Origin: Acidobacteriota bacterium | GTDB taxonomy: Bacteria; Acidobacteriota; Vicinamibacteria; Vicinamibacterales; SCN-69-37 | Direction of reading: 5' to 3' | Length of the DNA: 59,911 nucleotides | Assembly: GCA_020853395.1 (NCBI GenBank) | Contig: JADYYY010000018.1 | Location: forward strand, 1 to 59,911 | Shown: piece by piece, positions 26,688-36,900 of the stretch | Position numbering within the stretch: position 1 is the stretch's first letter | Layout: each line of letters opens with the position of its first letter | Position numbers and translations under genes: made by a program | Notes under the pieces: generated by a model | What the model was told of the DNA's origin: nothing | What the model saw: the letters and a program-made list of their open reading frames with translations, nothing else | Databases searched by the model: none

Positions 26688-26825
26688 CGAACCCGCGCGC
26701 GCGCCGCCCATCGCCTGCATCGGGACAGTCGCAGACCCGAGGGCAGCAGCGCCCCGTTCAGAATCCGACCTCGGCACGCACGGCGACCGAACGGCCTTCC
26801 GCCGATCGCGCCAGTCGATAGATTG

Positions 26826-26931
26826 TCCCGATGCGCCGAGGCGATGCCCTGATGCGATATCCCGATATCCGGATGTTCCGATGCCCCGATGCGCTGTCCC
26901 GGTATCCCGATGCCCCGATAACCCGATGCTT
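26826..26931. repeat. Degenerate CCCGATGC/CCCGATA tandem tract
   Basis: About eleven imperfect copies of an ~8-11 base unit around (T/C)CCGAT(G/A), e.g. CCCGATGCG, CCCGATAT, TCCGATGCCCCGATGCG, CCCGATAACCCGATGC. It lies at the 3' end of the receptor gene, overlapping its stop by 2 bases. Spacing is irregular. 26688-26825 shows no gene. Confidence 0.6.
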
Positions 26932-29635
26932 AGAATCCCACCCGCACCCCGGCGCGGAACGTCAGCGGCGGCTGTAACACGGTCGATGCGCGGAAGCTCG
27001 GGCCGACGACCGGGTTCTCCTCGAGCTCTTCGTACATGTTCGGCCCGTTGAACACGTCGAGCCACACGGCCGCCTGGCGGCGTCCGCGGCCGAGCGTGAA
27101 CCGCTTCTCGATGCGCGCGTCGACCAGCATCGTGAACGTGAAGCGCGTGCGGCCGCTCAGGTAGTTCTGCAGCACCTCGGGGCCCTGCACGAGATCGGGC
27201 AGCACGAGGAAGCCCGGGAACGGCTGCCCGTCGCGGTAGTTCGCGGTGAAGGCCAGCCACACGTCGCGTGGCGCGAGGTACGTCCCCGACCACTTCAGGA
27301 CGTAGGCGCGATCCCAGAACGTGCGGCCTCCGGCGTTCGACAGCGTGTTCGGATCCTGGAACTGCTCGCCGACGAGCCCCTGGTCGTTCTCGTTCACGTG
27401 GAATCCGGGCGCCGCCGTCGGGCCGGCCGCCCACCAGGCCAGCGCCGAGGCGCGCATCCGAAAGCGCGGCGTGAACCGCTGCTCGTAGAAGATCTCGAGC
27501 ATGTGCGACTTCAGCCCATCGTCTGCCGGGTTCGTCAGCACGTACCGATCGAGATCCTCACGGCCCGGCGGCCGGTTGAAGACCGGAATCATCAGCCGCT
27601 CGTTCGTCTGATCGGGGATCAGCGTGCGGGTGTAGTCCGCCAGCGGGATCCCGACGTTCACCGCGCGGACGAGCGACGTTTCGTGGCGGATCGTGGCCGT
27701 GCCGCGGAACGTCGCGGTGCCGACGCGCAGCTCGCCCGCGAGCACGTACTCGTTCGTCGCCGGCAGCCGCAGGTCGGGATCGATCGACCCGAGCGGCCCG
27801 CCCCATCCGGCGAGCGCGAGCTGCGGTCCGCGCTCGGCCGGATCGGCGCGCCCGTTACCGTTGGCGTCGGTCCAACGGTACAGCCGTGCCCACGGCTGAT
27901 TGGGATCGCCGAACCCCAGCCACTCGAGCGGCAGCCGCGCGTGGTACCGACCGATGGCGCCGTACGCGGTGATGCCCTTCGACGGGAAGCTCGAGCGCAC
28001 GGCCAGCCGCGGCGACACGACCGCCTTGCGGATCCCGGCCGGCGCGCCCTGGGCGCGCCCGTCCCAGTGATCCACGCGCACGCCCGCGTCGATCGCGTAG
28101 TGCTCTCCGAGGCGCAAATCGTCCGCAATCGACCACCCGACGTGTGTGAGACGACGGACCGCCTCGGCCGCGGGCGTCTGGAACTGCCAGATGCGCGCGG
28201 GAAGCCCGGCGACGAGCTCGGCGACCTCGGGCGAGGCGAGCACGTCGGACGTCGCGCGCGCGGAGGTGAGCGACCCGTCGATCCGCCACGAGTGACGGCT
28301 GGCGCCGATCGCGTACGGCGGCAGCGCCACGCTCGCCGCGCCGTCCATGCGCCTGGTGCGCCGCTGCGCGACCGGCAGCGGCACCGGGCCGTCGAACGCG
28401 CGGTCGACGACGCCGCCGCCGACCGGCGCGTCGAGGTCCGGCGCGAAGTCGCCGCGGTCCAGCCCGAACGCGATCGATCCCACCCATCCGCGCCGGCCGA
28501 CGCGATCCCACCGCGCCTGGCCGTGCGCGAACGTGTCGCGCTCGTCCACGAGCCTGCCGAGAAACGCGTCGCCGCCCTCGAGCGGCCGCTTCGTCTGCGC
28601 CGCCGATGCGATCACGCGCACCTCGTCGCGCGGCGTCGGCCGGGCGACAACGTGCGCGAAGAGCGACGCCGCATCGGCGGGCCGCATCTCGTCGCGGCCG
28701 CGATCGAAGAAGCTCGACCTCGTGATCCGCCCGGACACGTACGCCCCGACGCGCTCGGACACCGGCGACGAGAGCTGCGCGTTGACGTCGCCGTACGCGT
28801 GCACCTTCGTGAGAAACGGCGCGACCACGTTCTCGCGCGCGAAGACCATGCCCGGCGCGGTGCCCGACACCTCGACGCTGCCGTGGCGCGTCGCGCCGGG
28901 CCGCCGCGGCACGAAGGTCACCTGCGCGCCCGGCACCGCCACGGCCGCCGGCGCCAGGCCCGACGTGACGCTCACCGCCTGCATCGCCTTGGGATCCGCG
29001 TAGAGCAGCGGGCCGCTCGGCCGATCGGGATCCGTGATGTCGATGCCGTCCAGCACGAAGGCGTTCCACAGCCAGGACGCGTCGCGCGCCCCGAACAGCC
29101 CGCGGCGGCCCGTTTCCGATCCGCCGTTGTCCACGCCGTCGACGAGCGTCCAGGGCACGAGCGCGTCGATGAGCGACCACACGTGGCCGCTGGCCGGCAA
29201 CCCGTTCAAGAGGTCCTCGCCGATGACGACCGCCTCGCCGGCGTGCCAGCGATCGAGCAGCTCGATCGTCGACGGTTGTCCCGAGCGCCGCAGCGTGGCG
29301 CGGAGCCAGACGATCTCGCCGGGATCGACCGCGGTCTCGATCGCCGCCGCGGCGTAGCCGTCCTGCGAGACCTCCACGCGGTAGCGCCCCACCGGCAGCA
29401 ACCGACTCTCCGCGGGCAGGAATGCGCCCGCCTCCAGCGTCCGCACCGGCTGCCGCCCGTCGTCGAGCGATCGGATGGCGACCGACGCGCGACCGTCCGG
29501 CTGGCCCTCCACGGTGGCGTAGACCTTGATCGTCGCGGTGGACTGATCCTGGGCGACGGCCCCGCGCGGCGCCGCGAGGGTCGCGACGCAGAACAGTCCG
29601 ACGGCGGTGAGCGCCTCGAGCCGCACGGTCTTCAT
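26930..29635 (-). CDS. TonB-dependent receptor-like outer-membrane protein (Oar-type)
   Basis: 901 residues. Signal peptide ends near APRGAVAQ; residues ~30-120 are a transthyretin-like domain (IKVYATVEGQPDGRASVAI; LPVGRYRVEVSQDGYAAA). A plug-like part follows (FVLDGIDITDPDRPSGPLLY; VTFVPRRPG), then a long beta-barrel ending FRAGVRVGF with the C-terminal Phe recognised by the BAM machine. This layout is that of Oar-like receptors, many per genome in Acidobacteriota, which import large or unknown substrates. No TonB-box was identified with confidence. It is coupled by 4 bases to the barrel gene before it. Confidence 0.8.
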   Translation of the reverse strand: MKTVRLEALTAVGLFCVATLAAPRGAVAQDQSTATIKVYATVEGQPDGRASVAIRSLDDGRQPVRTLEAGAFLPAESRLLPVGRYRVEVSQDGYAAAAIETAVDPGEIVWLRATLRRSGQPSTIELLDRWHAGEAVVIGEDLLNGLPASGHVWSLIDALVPWTLVDGVDNGGSETGRRGLFGARDASWLWNAFVLDGIDITDPDRPSGPLLYADPKAMQAVSVTSGLAPAAVAVPGAQVTFVPRRPGATRHGSVEVSGTAPGMVFARENVVAPFLTKVHAYGDVNAQLSSPVSERVGAYVSGRITRSSFFDRGRDEMRPADAASLFAHVVARPTPRDEVRVIASAAQTKRPLEGGDAFLGRLVDERDTFAHGQARWDRVGRRGWVGSIAFGLDRGDFAPDLDAPVGGGVVDRAFDGPVPLPVAQRRTRRMDGAASVALPPYAIGASRHSWRIDGSLTSARATSDVLASPEVAELVAGLPARIWQFQTPAAEAVRRLTHVGWSIADDLRLGEHYAIDAGVRVDHWDGRAQGAPAGIRKAVVSPRLAVRSSFPSKGITAYGAIGRYHARLPLEWLGFGDPNQPWARLYRWTDANGNGRADPAERGPQLALAGWGGPLGSIDPDLRLPATNEYVLAGELRVGTATFRGTATIRHETSLVRAVNVGIPLADYTRTLIPDQTNERLMIPVFNRPPGREDLDRYVLTNPADDGLKSHMLEIFYEQRFTPRFRMRASALAWWAAGPTAAPGFHVNENDQGLVGEQFQDPNTLSNAGGRTFWDRAYVLKWSGTYLAPRDVWLAFTANYRDGQPFPGFLVLPDLVQGPEVLQNYLSGRTRFTFTMLVDARIEKRFTLGRGRRQAAVWLDVFNGPNMYEELEENPVVGPSFRASTVLQPPLTFRAGVRVGF

Positions 29636-30378
29636 CGAACCGCTGGCGACAGCGCGAGCATCAACCCGAGGCTCACGTGATGCGAGATCGCGGTCGTCGC
29701 GCCGAGCCCGGCGGCCATCTCCAGCTCCGGACGGCAGTACGTGAGCTTGTACTCGGCGATCGCGGAGGTGCGGTAGCCCAGCCGAAGCTCGAGGCCAGCC
29801 GCCGCCTGCGTGCCGACGCCGGCGTACTGGTACTCGTGGACCGTCCGGCCGCCGACCGTCGTCTCCGCATGCGGAAAGATCGGACCGCCGCCGGCACGGA
29901 TCGTCACGGCGGCGCGCGCGTCATCGCCGCCGAGCGGCCGGCGCACCACCAGGTTGACGAGCGCGAAGTTCAACCCGTGGCTCATCGCGAACTCCTGCAC
30001 GAAGCCGTTCATCGGCGACGTGTCCAGCAGCGCGAGCGACGGGCCGGAGGACGTCACCGCGTAGTCACGCGTCGTGTCCGCGTAGGCCTTCATGTGGATC
30101 ATCTCGAGCTCCAGGCCGAGCCGGCGGTGCGGCCAGCCGCTGCGGCCGATGCGCAGGCCGTAGTACCGGCGCGGCTGCGTGGAGAGCGAGTAGAACCGCA
30201 CGTCGTGGAAGTCCAGAGCAATCCCGTCGTCCGGCAGCCGGATCGAGACGGTCGAGCTCTGCGTGTGGCTGGCGCCGAGATAGCCGGCGGCGTACCACTG
30301 AGCCGCGGCGGCCGACGGCACCAGGAGGACCAGGGCCAGGGCAGCCGAACCGGCGCGGCGAAAGCGACGGTCCTTCAT
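29632..30378 (-). CDS. Small outer-membrane beta-barrel protein
   Basis: 248 residues from the ATG at 30378 (TACCAT box ends 9 bases before; the frame continues 6 codons further). Signal peptide LALVLLVPSAAAAQW, then alternating beta strands: YAAGYLGASHTQSSTVSI, YYGLRIGRSGWPHRRLGLEL, TIRAGGGPIFPH, LGYRTSAIAEYKLTYCRP. The ending HHVSLGLMLALSP fits an eight-stranded barrel. Some similar proteins are called lipid A-modifying enzymes, but no catalytic residues are evident to me. Its stop overlaps the receptor start (ATGA), suggesting the two act together. Confidence 0.7.
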   Translation of the reverse strand: MKDRRFRRAGSAALALVLLVPSAAAAQWYAAGYLGASHTQSSTVSIRLPDDGIALDFHDVRFYSLSTQPRRYYGLRIGRSGWPHRRLGLELEMIHMKAYADTTRDYAVTSSGPSLALLDTSPMNGFVQEFAMSHGLNFALVNLVVRRPLGGDDARAAVTIRAGGGPIFPHAETTVGGRTVHEYQYAGVGTQAAAGLELRLGYRTSAIAEYKLTYCRPELEMAAGLGATTAISHHVSLGLMLALSPAVR

Positions 30379-30387
30379 GGGCCGCAG

Positions 30388-30393
30388 ATGGTA
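30388..30393 (-). promoter_or_regulatory. -10-like TACCAT box before the barrel/receptor pair
   Basis: TACCAT on the minus strand ends 9 bases before the ATG at 30378, in the 55-base gap after the SurA-like gene. Confidence 0.35.
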
Positions 30394-30433
30394 CACCAGC
30401 CCGGACCGTTTCGAGAGCGCCGCCGCGCGCGGC

Positions 30434-30934
30434 TCACTTCACGCCGGCGCGTTGCCGCAGTCGTCCGATCCAGTCGGCGACGGCGTTCGCGCGGTCGCGC
30501 TCGGAGACCTGGCCGAACTGTCTGGCGAGGTACATCCCGATCCGCACGTCGTCGCGCAGCCAGGCGCGGAGCGCGCCGTCGCTCATGGCCGTGCGGCCCT
30601 GCAGCGCGGCCGCGGCCTCCGGCCCGCCGATCGCGGCCTCCCACTCGGCGCGGCGCGCCGCGAGATCCTGCTCCGAGACCGCGAGCGGCGGCAGGCGCGC
30701 GATCTCGCCGAGCACGAGGATGCGATCCTCGAGGCCCTTCCTGGCGGTGGCGTCCGACGACGGGTCGTCGACGAGCTTCAGCAGGCGCGCCCGATCCACG
30801 TCGGACTGCGTCACGATCTGACCGTTGATCCGCGTCAGGATGCGATCGAGCACCACCTGCGCGGAGAGGGCGGACGACGAGCCCGCGAGGATCGCGAGGG
30901 AGAGGACGACGGCGACCGACGGTCGTGTGCGCAT
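30434..30934 (-). CDS. Periplasmic SurA N-domain-like chaperone lacking a prolyl isomerase domain
   Basis: 166 residues. Signal peptide (VLSLAILAGSSSALSAQ), then VVLDRILTRINGQIVTQSDV, the SurA N-terminal entry helix and strand, followed by helices to the end. Full SurA has one or two parvulin domains; none is here, so this is a chaperone-only version. ATG shares one base with the stop of the BamA/TamA-like gene (TGATG), so it is made with it. Role: likely escorts outer-membrane proteins to the assembly machine. Confidence 0.75.
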   Translation of the reverse strand: MRTRPSVAVVLSLAILAGSSSALSAQVVLDRILTRINGQIVTQSDVDRARLLKLVDDPSSDATARKGLEDRILVLGEIARLPPLAVSEQDLAARRAEWEAAIGGPEAAAALQGRTAMSDGALRAWLRDDVRIGMYLARQFGQVSERDRANAVADWIGRLRQRAGVK

Positions 30935-33909
30935 CAGAAGGCCTCGCCGATGCTGAGATGGTATTCCCAGCCGCTCTCGCGCCGGTCGTCGATGACCTGG
31001 CGGCGCAGCTTGAAGCCGAAGTCGAGCCGCACCGGACCGAGCGGCGAGTCGTAGCGCACGCCGAAGCCGGCGGCGCCGCGGATCTTCGCGAGGTCGACGT
31101 CGGCCGCCTTCGCGAACACGTTGCCGCCGTCGAGGAACGTCACGACCGCCAGGTTGCGGTTGCGCAGCTTCGTCAGCACGTGCCGGATCTCGGCGTTCAG
31201 CACGATCAAGCCCGTGCCTCCGACCGAGAGGCCGGTCGTGCGATCGATGACGCTGCACGCCGCGCAGCCGGGATCGAACACGCCGAGCCGATCCACCTGG
31301 AAGCCGCGCACCGACGTGCCCCCGCCCGCGAAGAACCGCTGGCTCACCGGCAGGTTCTGCACTTCGACCGTCGTCGTGGGCACGCCGGCCTCGTCGACGC
31401 TCGTGATCGTCCGTGGAAACCCGCGCGCCAGGCCGAGCTGCCCGCGCAACGCCACGACCGTCCGCGATGAGCTGCCGGTCCGCCGGAACGTCGATCCCTG
31501 GAAGAACCCCTTCACGTAGCCGACCTCGGACGCGAGCGCGCGCGCCGCCACTTCCATGTCGGCGCTGAGGAACGCGCCGGTCGTCGAGACGATCGGGTTG
31601 TCGCGGCCGTCCCACGAGATGCCGGTCGAGATCGTGGACAGGCGGACCTGCGGGAACAGCCGGTCGATGATCGGCTGATCCTCCACGTTGATGCGCTCGT
31701 CGAACAGCCGCGTGAACTCCAGCGCGTACCGTCCCGACACGTTGGTTCGCCGCGAGGCTCGCCGTAGGAACTCGGCGTTGACCCCGCGCCGCTGGTAGCT
31801 GTACGTGGTGCGCACCACCTGCTCGGCGAGCAGCCCGACGAGCAGATCCGTCTCGGTCCGGAGCAGCCGCTGTTCACGGTACGTGAGCGTCACGCGGTAC
31901 TCCGCGAAGCCGAACCCGCGACCGTCGCGCTCCGGATCGCCCGGCGCCGATCGCGGCTTGAGCGACACGCGCGAGAAGAAGTTCACCGATCGGTTGCGGC
32001 CGCCGATGTTGCGGCGGCCGATCTGGAAGAATCCCCGCGGCGACAGCTCGAGGTGATCCTCGAACGTATCGGGCGCGACGGTCCGCAGGCGCGTGCCGCC
32101 CTCGAGCCCGCCGCCGAACCCGAGCGTCACGGTTGGCGCCTCGGTGACCGAGATCAGGATGTTGGCCTCCGACTCACCGGTCAGCCGGCTCTCGGTCGTG
32201 ATCGACACGTGGCGGAACACGCCCATGGCGTTCAGCCGGCGCTGGGCCTCGGTGAGCGTGCTGGCCCCGAGCGGCGCGCCGGTCGTCAAGGCGGCGACCT
32301 CGAGGATCTGCTGCTCGGACACGCGCGTGTTGCCGATCACCGTCACGCGGCCGACGACGACCTGCGGCCCTTCGTTGATCTCGAACGCGAGCGCCACGCT
32401 CGTGCCGTCCTCCGAGATCGTCGGCTCCAGCGCGACGATGGCGCCGAGGTAGCCGCGCTCGCGGTAGAGCGACTGGATGTCCCGGTGATCCAGGGCGACG
32501 TCCTGCTCGACGAACGGGGCGCCGGCGCGCGACCGCATCGCCGCGCGCACGTCACGCTCGGGCACCTCGTGCGGACCGTCGAACGCGAAGGCGATCGCCG
32601 TGACGGTGCCGCGCGGCCCCTCCGTGATGTTCGGCACGAGCACGACCCACGCAGCCTCCGTCGTCCGCCTGCCTTCGACGGTCTGGCGCTCGGGCTCGGC
32701 CTTGACGCGGTAGTACCCCAGCCGGCGGTACTCGTCGATCACCTTGGCCAGCCCGGCCTCGAACGCCGCCTGATTCAGGACGTCGCCGGGCTCGATGCCC
32801 ACGAGCGCGCGGACGGTCGCGGGCGCGAGGCTCATCGACGCCGGCAGCTCGATCCGATCGACGTAATAGCGCGGCCCGCGGTCGACGGTGAAGACGACGT
32901 CGAGTACGGCGCCGTCGGCGCTCGGCTGACGGCTGAACGCCACCGACGCCGCGGCGTACCCCTCGCGCCGCAGCGCCTGCTCGATGGCGGTCTTCGAGTC
33001 CTCGAGCAGGTCCAGGTCGATGGACCGCTGGCGCTTGACGGGGATCAGATCGTCGAGCCCGCGTGGCAGCGGCGTCCTGGACTCGAGCCGCACGTCGACG
33101 CGCGGCCCGGCGTCCACGTCGAGCACGACGTCGACCGCGCCGTCCGGCGCCGGCGTCCAGACGAGCGCCGCCTGCGCGTCGTAGTAGCCGCGCGCCCGCA
33201 GGTCGTCTTCGATCTCGGTCAGGCGCGTCTCGATGTCGCGTCGCCGGAACGGGCGGCCGGGGCGCGCATCCGTCCGCGCGAGGATGGCGTCGGGCTCGAG
33301 CGGCGACGCGCCCTCGATCCTGCTCTGCCGGATCGTCGCGAGCCGGCCGGCCCTGACGCCGACGAGGAGCGTCGATCGGCCGGCCGCGGGCTCCGGCACC
33401 GTGCGGGCCGTCACGTCGGCGTCCGGATATCCGGCGTCGTTGAGGAACCGCCGCGCCGCCTCCTCGACGACCGGCAGGCGGATGCCGGTGGCGACGCCGG
33501 TGAACCGCTGGCGCAGCTCGTCGCGCAGCAGGTTCGGCGGCACGCCCGTGTCGCCGGGCTCGATCTCCACGCGCGTGATCGGATAACGCGGCACGAGCCG
33601 GAACACCACGGCGACGCCCGCGCCGCTCTCGGCGGCCACGGGCGTGATGTCGTCGTAGCGGCCGAGCTGGAACAGGTGATCCATGCTCGCGCGCACGTCC
33701 TCGCGCGTCAGGAGCGCGCCGGCGCGCACGTCCACCAGGCGTTCGAGATCGGCCGACGGCTCGACCCGGCCGTCGACCTCGAACCGGACGGACGTGATGG
33801 TGCGGCCGTAGTACTGCTCGACGCCACCCTGTGCGGCGCGGGCCGGCGCCGCCGCCGCGAGCAGCAGCACCACGAGCCCCCACCCGCCCCGCCACCGCCG
33901 CGTCGTCAA
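30934..33909 (-). CDS. BamA/TamA-family outer-membrane assembly protein
   Basis: 991 residues from a TTG start that overlaps the tamB stop (TTGA); this gives a proper signal peptide (GLVVLLLAAAAPARA), while the longer open frame above it is antisense noise. About five to seven POTRA-like repeats follow (RFEVDGRVEPSADLERLVD; GPQVVVGRVTVIGNTRVSE) and from ~600 a beta-barrel with GGTSVRGFQVDRLG, the conserved (V/I)RG(F/Y) of Omp85 loop 6, and a C-terminal YHLSIGEAF. BamA usually has five POTRA domains; the adjacency to tamB favours a TamA-like role. It would insert proteins or help lipid transfer. Confidence 0.88.
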   Translation of the reverse strand: MTTRRWRGGWGLVVLLLAAAAPARAAQGGVEQYYGRTITSVRFEVDGRVEPSADLERLVDVRAGALLTREDVRASMDHLFQLGRYDDITPVAAESGAGVAVVFRLVPRYPITRVEIEPGDTGVPPNLLRDELRQRFTGVATGIRLPVVEEAARRFLNDAGYPDADVTARTVPEPAAGRSTLLVGVRAGRLATIRQSRIEGASPLEPDAILARTDARPGRPFRRRDIETRLTEIEDDLRARGYYDAQAALVWTPAPDGAVDVVLDVDAGPRVDVRLESRTPLPRGLDDLIPVKRQRSIDLDLLEDSKTAIEQALRREGYAAASVAFSRQPSADGAVLDVVFTVDRGPRYYVDRIELPASMSLAPATVRALVGIEPGDVLNQAAFEAGLAKVIDEYRRLGYYRVKAEPERQTVEGRRTTEAAWVVLVPNITEGPRGTVTAIAFAFDGPHEVPERDVRAAMRSRAGAPFVEQDVALDHRDIQSLYRERGYLGAIVALEPTISEDGTSVALAFEINEGPQVVVGRVTVIGNTRVSEQQILEVAALTTGAPLGASTLTEAQRRLNAMGVFRHVSITTESRLTGESEANILISVTEAPTVTLGFGGGLEGGTRLRTVAPDTFEDHLELSPRGFFQIGRRNIGGRNRSVNFFSRVSLKPRSAPGDPERDGRGFGFAEYRVTLTYREQRLLRTETDLLVGLLAEQVVRTTYSYQRRGVNAEFLRRASRRTNVSGRYALEFTRLFDERINVEDQPIIDRLFPQVRLSTISTGISWDGRDNPIVSTTGAFLSADMEVAARALASEVGYVKGFFQGSTFRRTGSSSRTVVALRGQLGLARGFPRTITSVDEAGVPTTTVEVQNLPVSQRFFAGGGTSVRGFQVDRLGVFDPGCAACSVIDRTTGLSVGGTGLIVLNAEIRHVLTKLRNRNLAVVTFLDGGNVFAKAADVDLAKIRGAAGFGVRYDSPLGPVRLDFGFKLRRQVIDDRRESGWEYHLSIGEAF

Positions 33910-36900
33910 CGGAGATACCGGATGCGGAAGTCGAGCGCCAGGGTGCGATCTTCGTTCCGCGAGAGCACCCACGACACGCGGTCGTTCTGGTCGTACTCGA
34001 GCACGATGATCTCGTCGCGGAGCGCGGAGGTGCCGACCGTGCGGGAGTAGGTCAGGAACACGCGCGGGGCGATCCGCTTGCCGAGGGTGATGCGCGCGGT
34101 CGGGTTGAACTGCTGGAACGCGACCTCGCTCTCGAGCAGCGGCGTGATCTGCACCGTGTCGAGCGAGGAGAAGCGCTCGACGACCTCGCCGACGCGCGAC
34201 GAGATCGGGCTGGCCAGCAGCGTCGCCATCGCCGTCTGCATCCAGCGCTGCTGCGATTCCTGCGGCGACAGCAGCGCGCGCTGCTCGGCCGTGTCGGCGT
34301 TCGGCAGCGCGCCGAAGATGAGCGCCAGGATGTCGGCCTCGGGCAGGAACGGATCCGAGGTCAGCGTCGGCGTCAGTTGATCGAACTGCCCGGTGATCCG
34401 GATGTCGATGTTGTAGGTCTGCCCGCTCAGCCGCGGCCGCGTCTCGGCCCGCAGATCGAAGATCGGCTCCACCTGGTTCGGGTTCGCGAAGTCGACCGAT
34501 CCTTCGCGGATGAAGTAGCGGTTGCCGTTGAACAGCCACTCACCGCCGGCGATGTCGATGGCGCCCGTCATCGACGGCCGATCGAACGTGCCCCCGATGC
34601 GCAGGTCGGCCGATCCCTCGATGCGGGCGGTCTTCGTGTTCACGAACGCCATGCGCGGCGCGCGCACCTGGATGTCGAGCTGCAGGGCCGTGCCCTGCTC
34701 GGCGAGCGATGCGCCGCCCGCCTCGCCCGTGCCCCCGCCGCCGGCCGCCCCGGCGGCGGCCAGGCCCAGGAGGTCGCCGTCGACGACGCCGCTCGTGAGC
34801 TGCGCGCGCAGCACGTCCACCGTGCCGGTGAGCCGCGGCGCGGCGAGCGGGCCGCCCAGCACGAGGTCCATGTTCACGGTCGAGGTGAAGCCGGCCGGAT
34901 AGCGCAGCCGCATCGCGCGGCCGACCGCGGTGAGGTTGTACTCGGAGAGGCGGTAGCCGTCGATCGCGACGGTGCCGCCGAACGTCACGTCGCCGCCGCC
35001 GATCCGGCCCGTCAGGCCGTCCATGCGGATCGCCGTCCCGTCGAACGTGATCGGCCCGTTGATCGCCTCGAGGCTGTGGATCGACGCGAGCGGCCGGAGG
35101 CGTCCGTTCGCGACGACGGCCTGGCCGGTGAGCGCCGGCGCCTCGAACGAGCCTTCGAGGGCGGCGTTCAGCGTCGCGCCGCCCGACGTCGTGATGCCCT
35201 GGAAGAAGAGCTGCAGGATCGACAGACTCGCGTCGCCGGCGGCGCTCATGTGCCAGCGGCGGCCGCGCACGTCGGCGCCGCCCGAGAGAACCAGGCTGGT
35301 GTCGCTGCCGCGGAGCGCGAACCGCTGGATGGCGAAGCCGCCCTCGCCGAACGCGAGCTGCACGGCGCCGTCGTTCCGCAGCTCGTAGTCGTACAGCGTC
35401 AGCGCGGCATCGTCGATCGTGACGCCCACGGTGAGGTCCATGGGCGTGCGCAGCGGCCCCGACACGTCGAGCGACCCGCTGACGATCGCCCGCGTATAGG
35501 GAGAGATGGCGGGCGCGACGAACTTCAGATACGGATCGAGCGAGCTCTCGGTGAACCGGAAGTGCAGGGTGCCGTCGTACAGCTCGTCGAGCGAGATCGC
35601 GCCGCGCGCGTCCACGTCGAGCAGGCCCGAGTTGGCGACGACGCGCTCGATGACGAGCGTGCGGCCCGCGACGCGGAACTGCCCCTGCACGCGGCCGACG
35701 CCCTGGTCGCCGGCGAACAGGTCGTCGATCACGCCGCGGAACGCGTACGTCGGCGACGAGAACGCGCCGGCGCCCGTCGCGGTGAACCGCAGCCGGCCCG
35801 ACAGCGGCGCCTGCTCGAGCTTGAAGGCGTCGAGCTGCTCGACCGCGACGGCCTCGCCGTCGGCTTGAAACGCGTACGTGCCGTCCCAGCCGATGCGCGC
35901 GTCGCCGCGGATGAGGCCGGGGCCCTTGCGCATCTCGATCCGGTGCACGCGCAGGCCCGTGCCCTCGAGCTCGAGATCGCCCTGCGCGTCCTCGAACCGC
36001 TCGCCCCAGGCCGCGCCGCGATCGATGCGCAGCCGCCCGGCGCCGAACATCCGCCGGTACTGCCCCTCGAGCTGCAGATCGGCTTCGCCGATCACGCCGT
36101 CGACCGGCCAGTCGTCGAGCTGGAACGCGTGACGCAGATCGACCATGGGCCACGCGGTCAGCCGCACGCGCGCCGCGATCTCCTCGCGGTCGTCCCGGCG
36201 GAAGCCGAGCGCGTACCGGCCGTCGGCCACGATGGCGCCGCCGCTCCCGTTCGTCACGCGGCTGTTCCTGATGTCGACGTAGCCGCCTTCGATGACGACG
36301 TCGGCCTGCGCCGTGCCCCAGGTGACGTCCCAGACGCGCGTCGACTCGCCGTAGGCGCGGCCGGCGATCCGCGGCGCCGAGAAGCTGCCGGTCATCACGC
36401 CGTCGAACGTGCCGCGGCCGCCGACCTGGATCGCGCTCGTCGGCCCGGCGAGGGCGGTCATGATCCGCGCGAGCACGCGATCGCTCTCCTGCCAGTCGTG
36501 GCTCGTCACGCGAAACGGAAACTCCGACGCGCCCGTGCCCCCGAGCCGGCCGTTGAACCGCACGTAGGTGAACGGCGTCGCCGCCCAACTGTCCTGGAAC
36601 GTCCAGCCATCGGGACCGAGGTCGTACTCGACGTCGGCCGCGACCGGGAGCGGCGTCAGCGGCCGGGCGGCGACGAACGGCTCCGGCTCCTCGACGATCG
36701 CGCGCGGCACCGGCGAGAGCTCGGCACTGGCGACCTCCACGCCGTCGGGCGCTCGGACGACGGTGTGACCGTGCCCGCGCCGTTCCGAGCCGAACCTGCC
36801 GCTCGGCCACGTCAGATTGAAGCTGCCGTCGGCGCGGCCGGCGAGCTCCAGGCTCTTCAGGCTCGCGAGCTGATTGACCTGGAGGAGCGCGACGTCCCGG

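Noticed and set aside
26826..26931. Possible CRISPR array
   Set aside because: Units are 8-11 bases with irregular spacing and no unique spacers; no cas genes.
30934..34539. Longer BamA/TamA-like protein starting at 34539
   Set aside because: The upstream 210 codons are antisense-like noise overlapping tamB; TTG at 33909 gives a signal peptide and a 4-base overlap.
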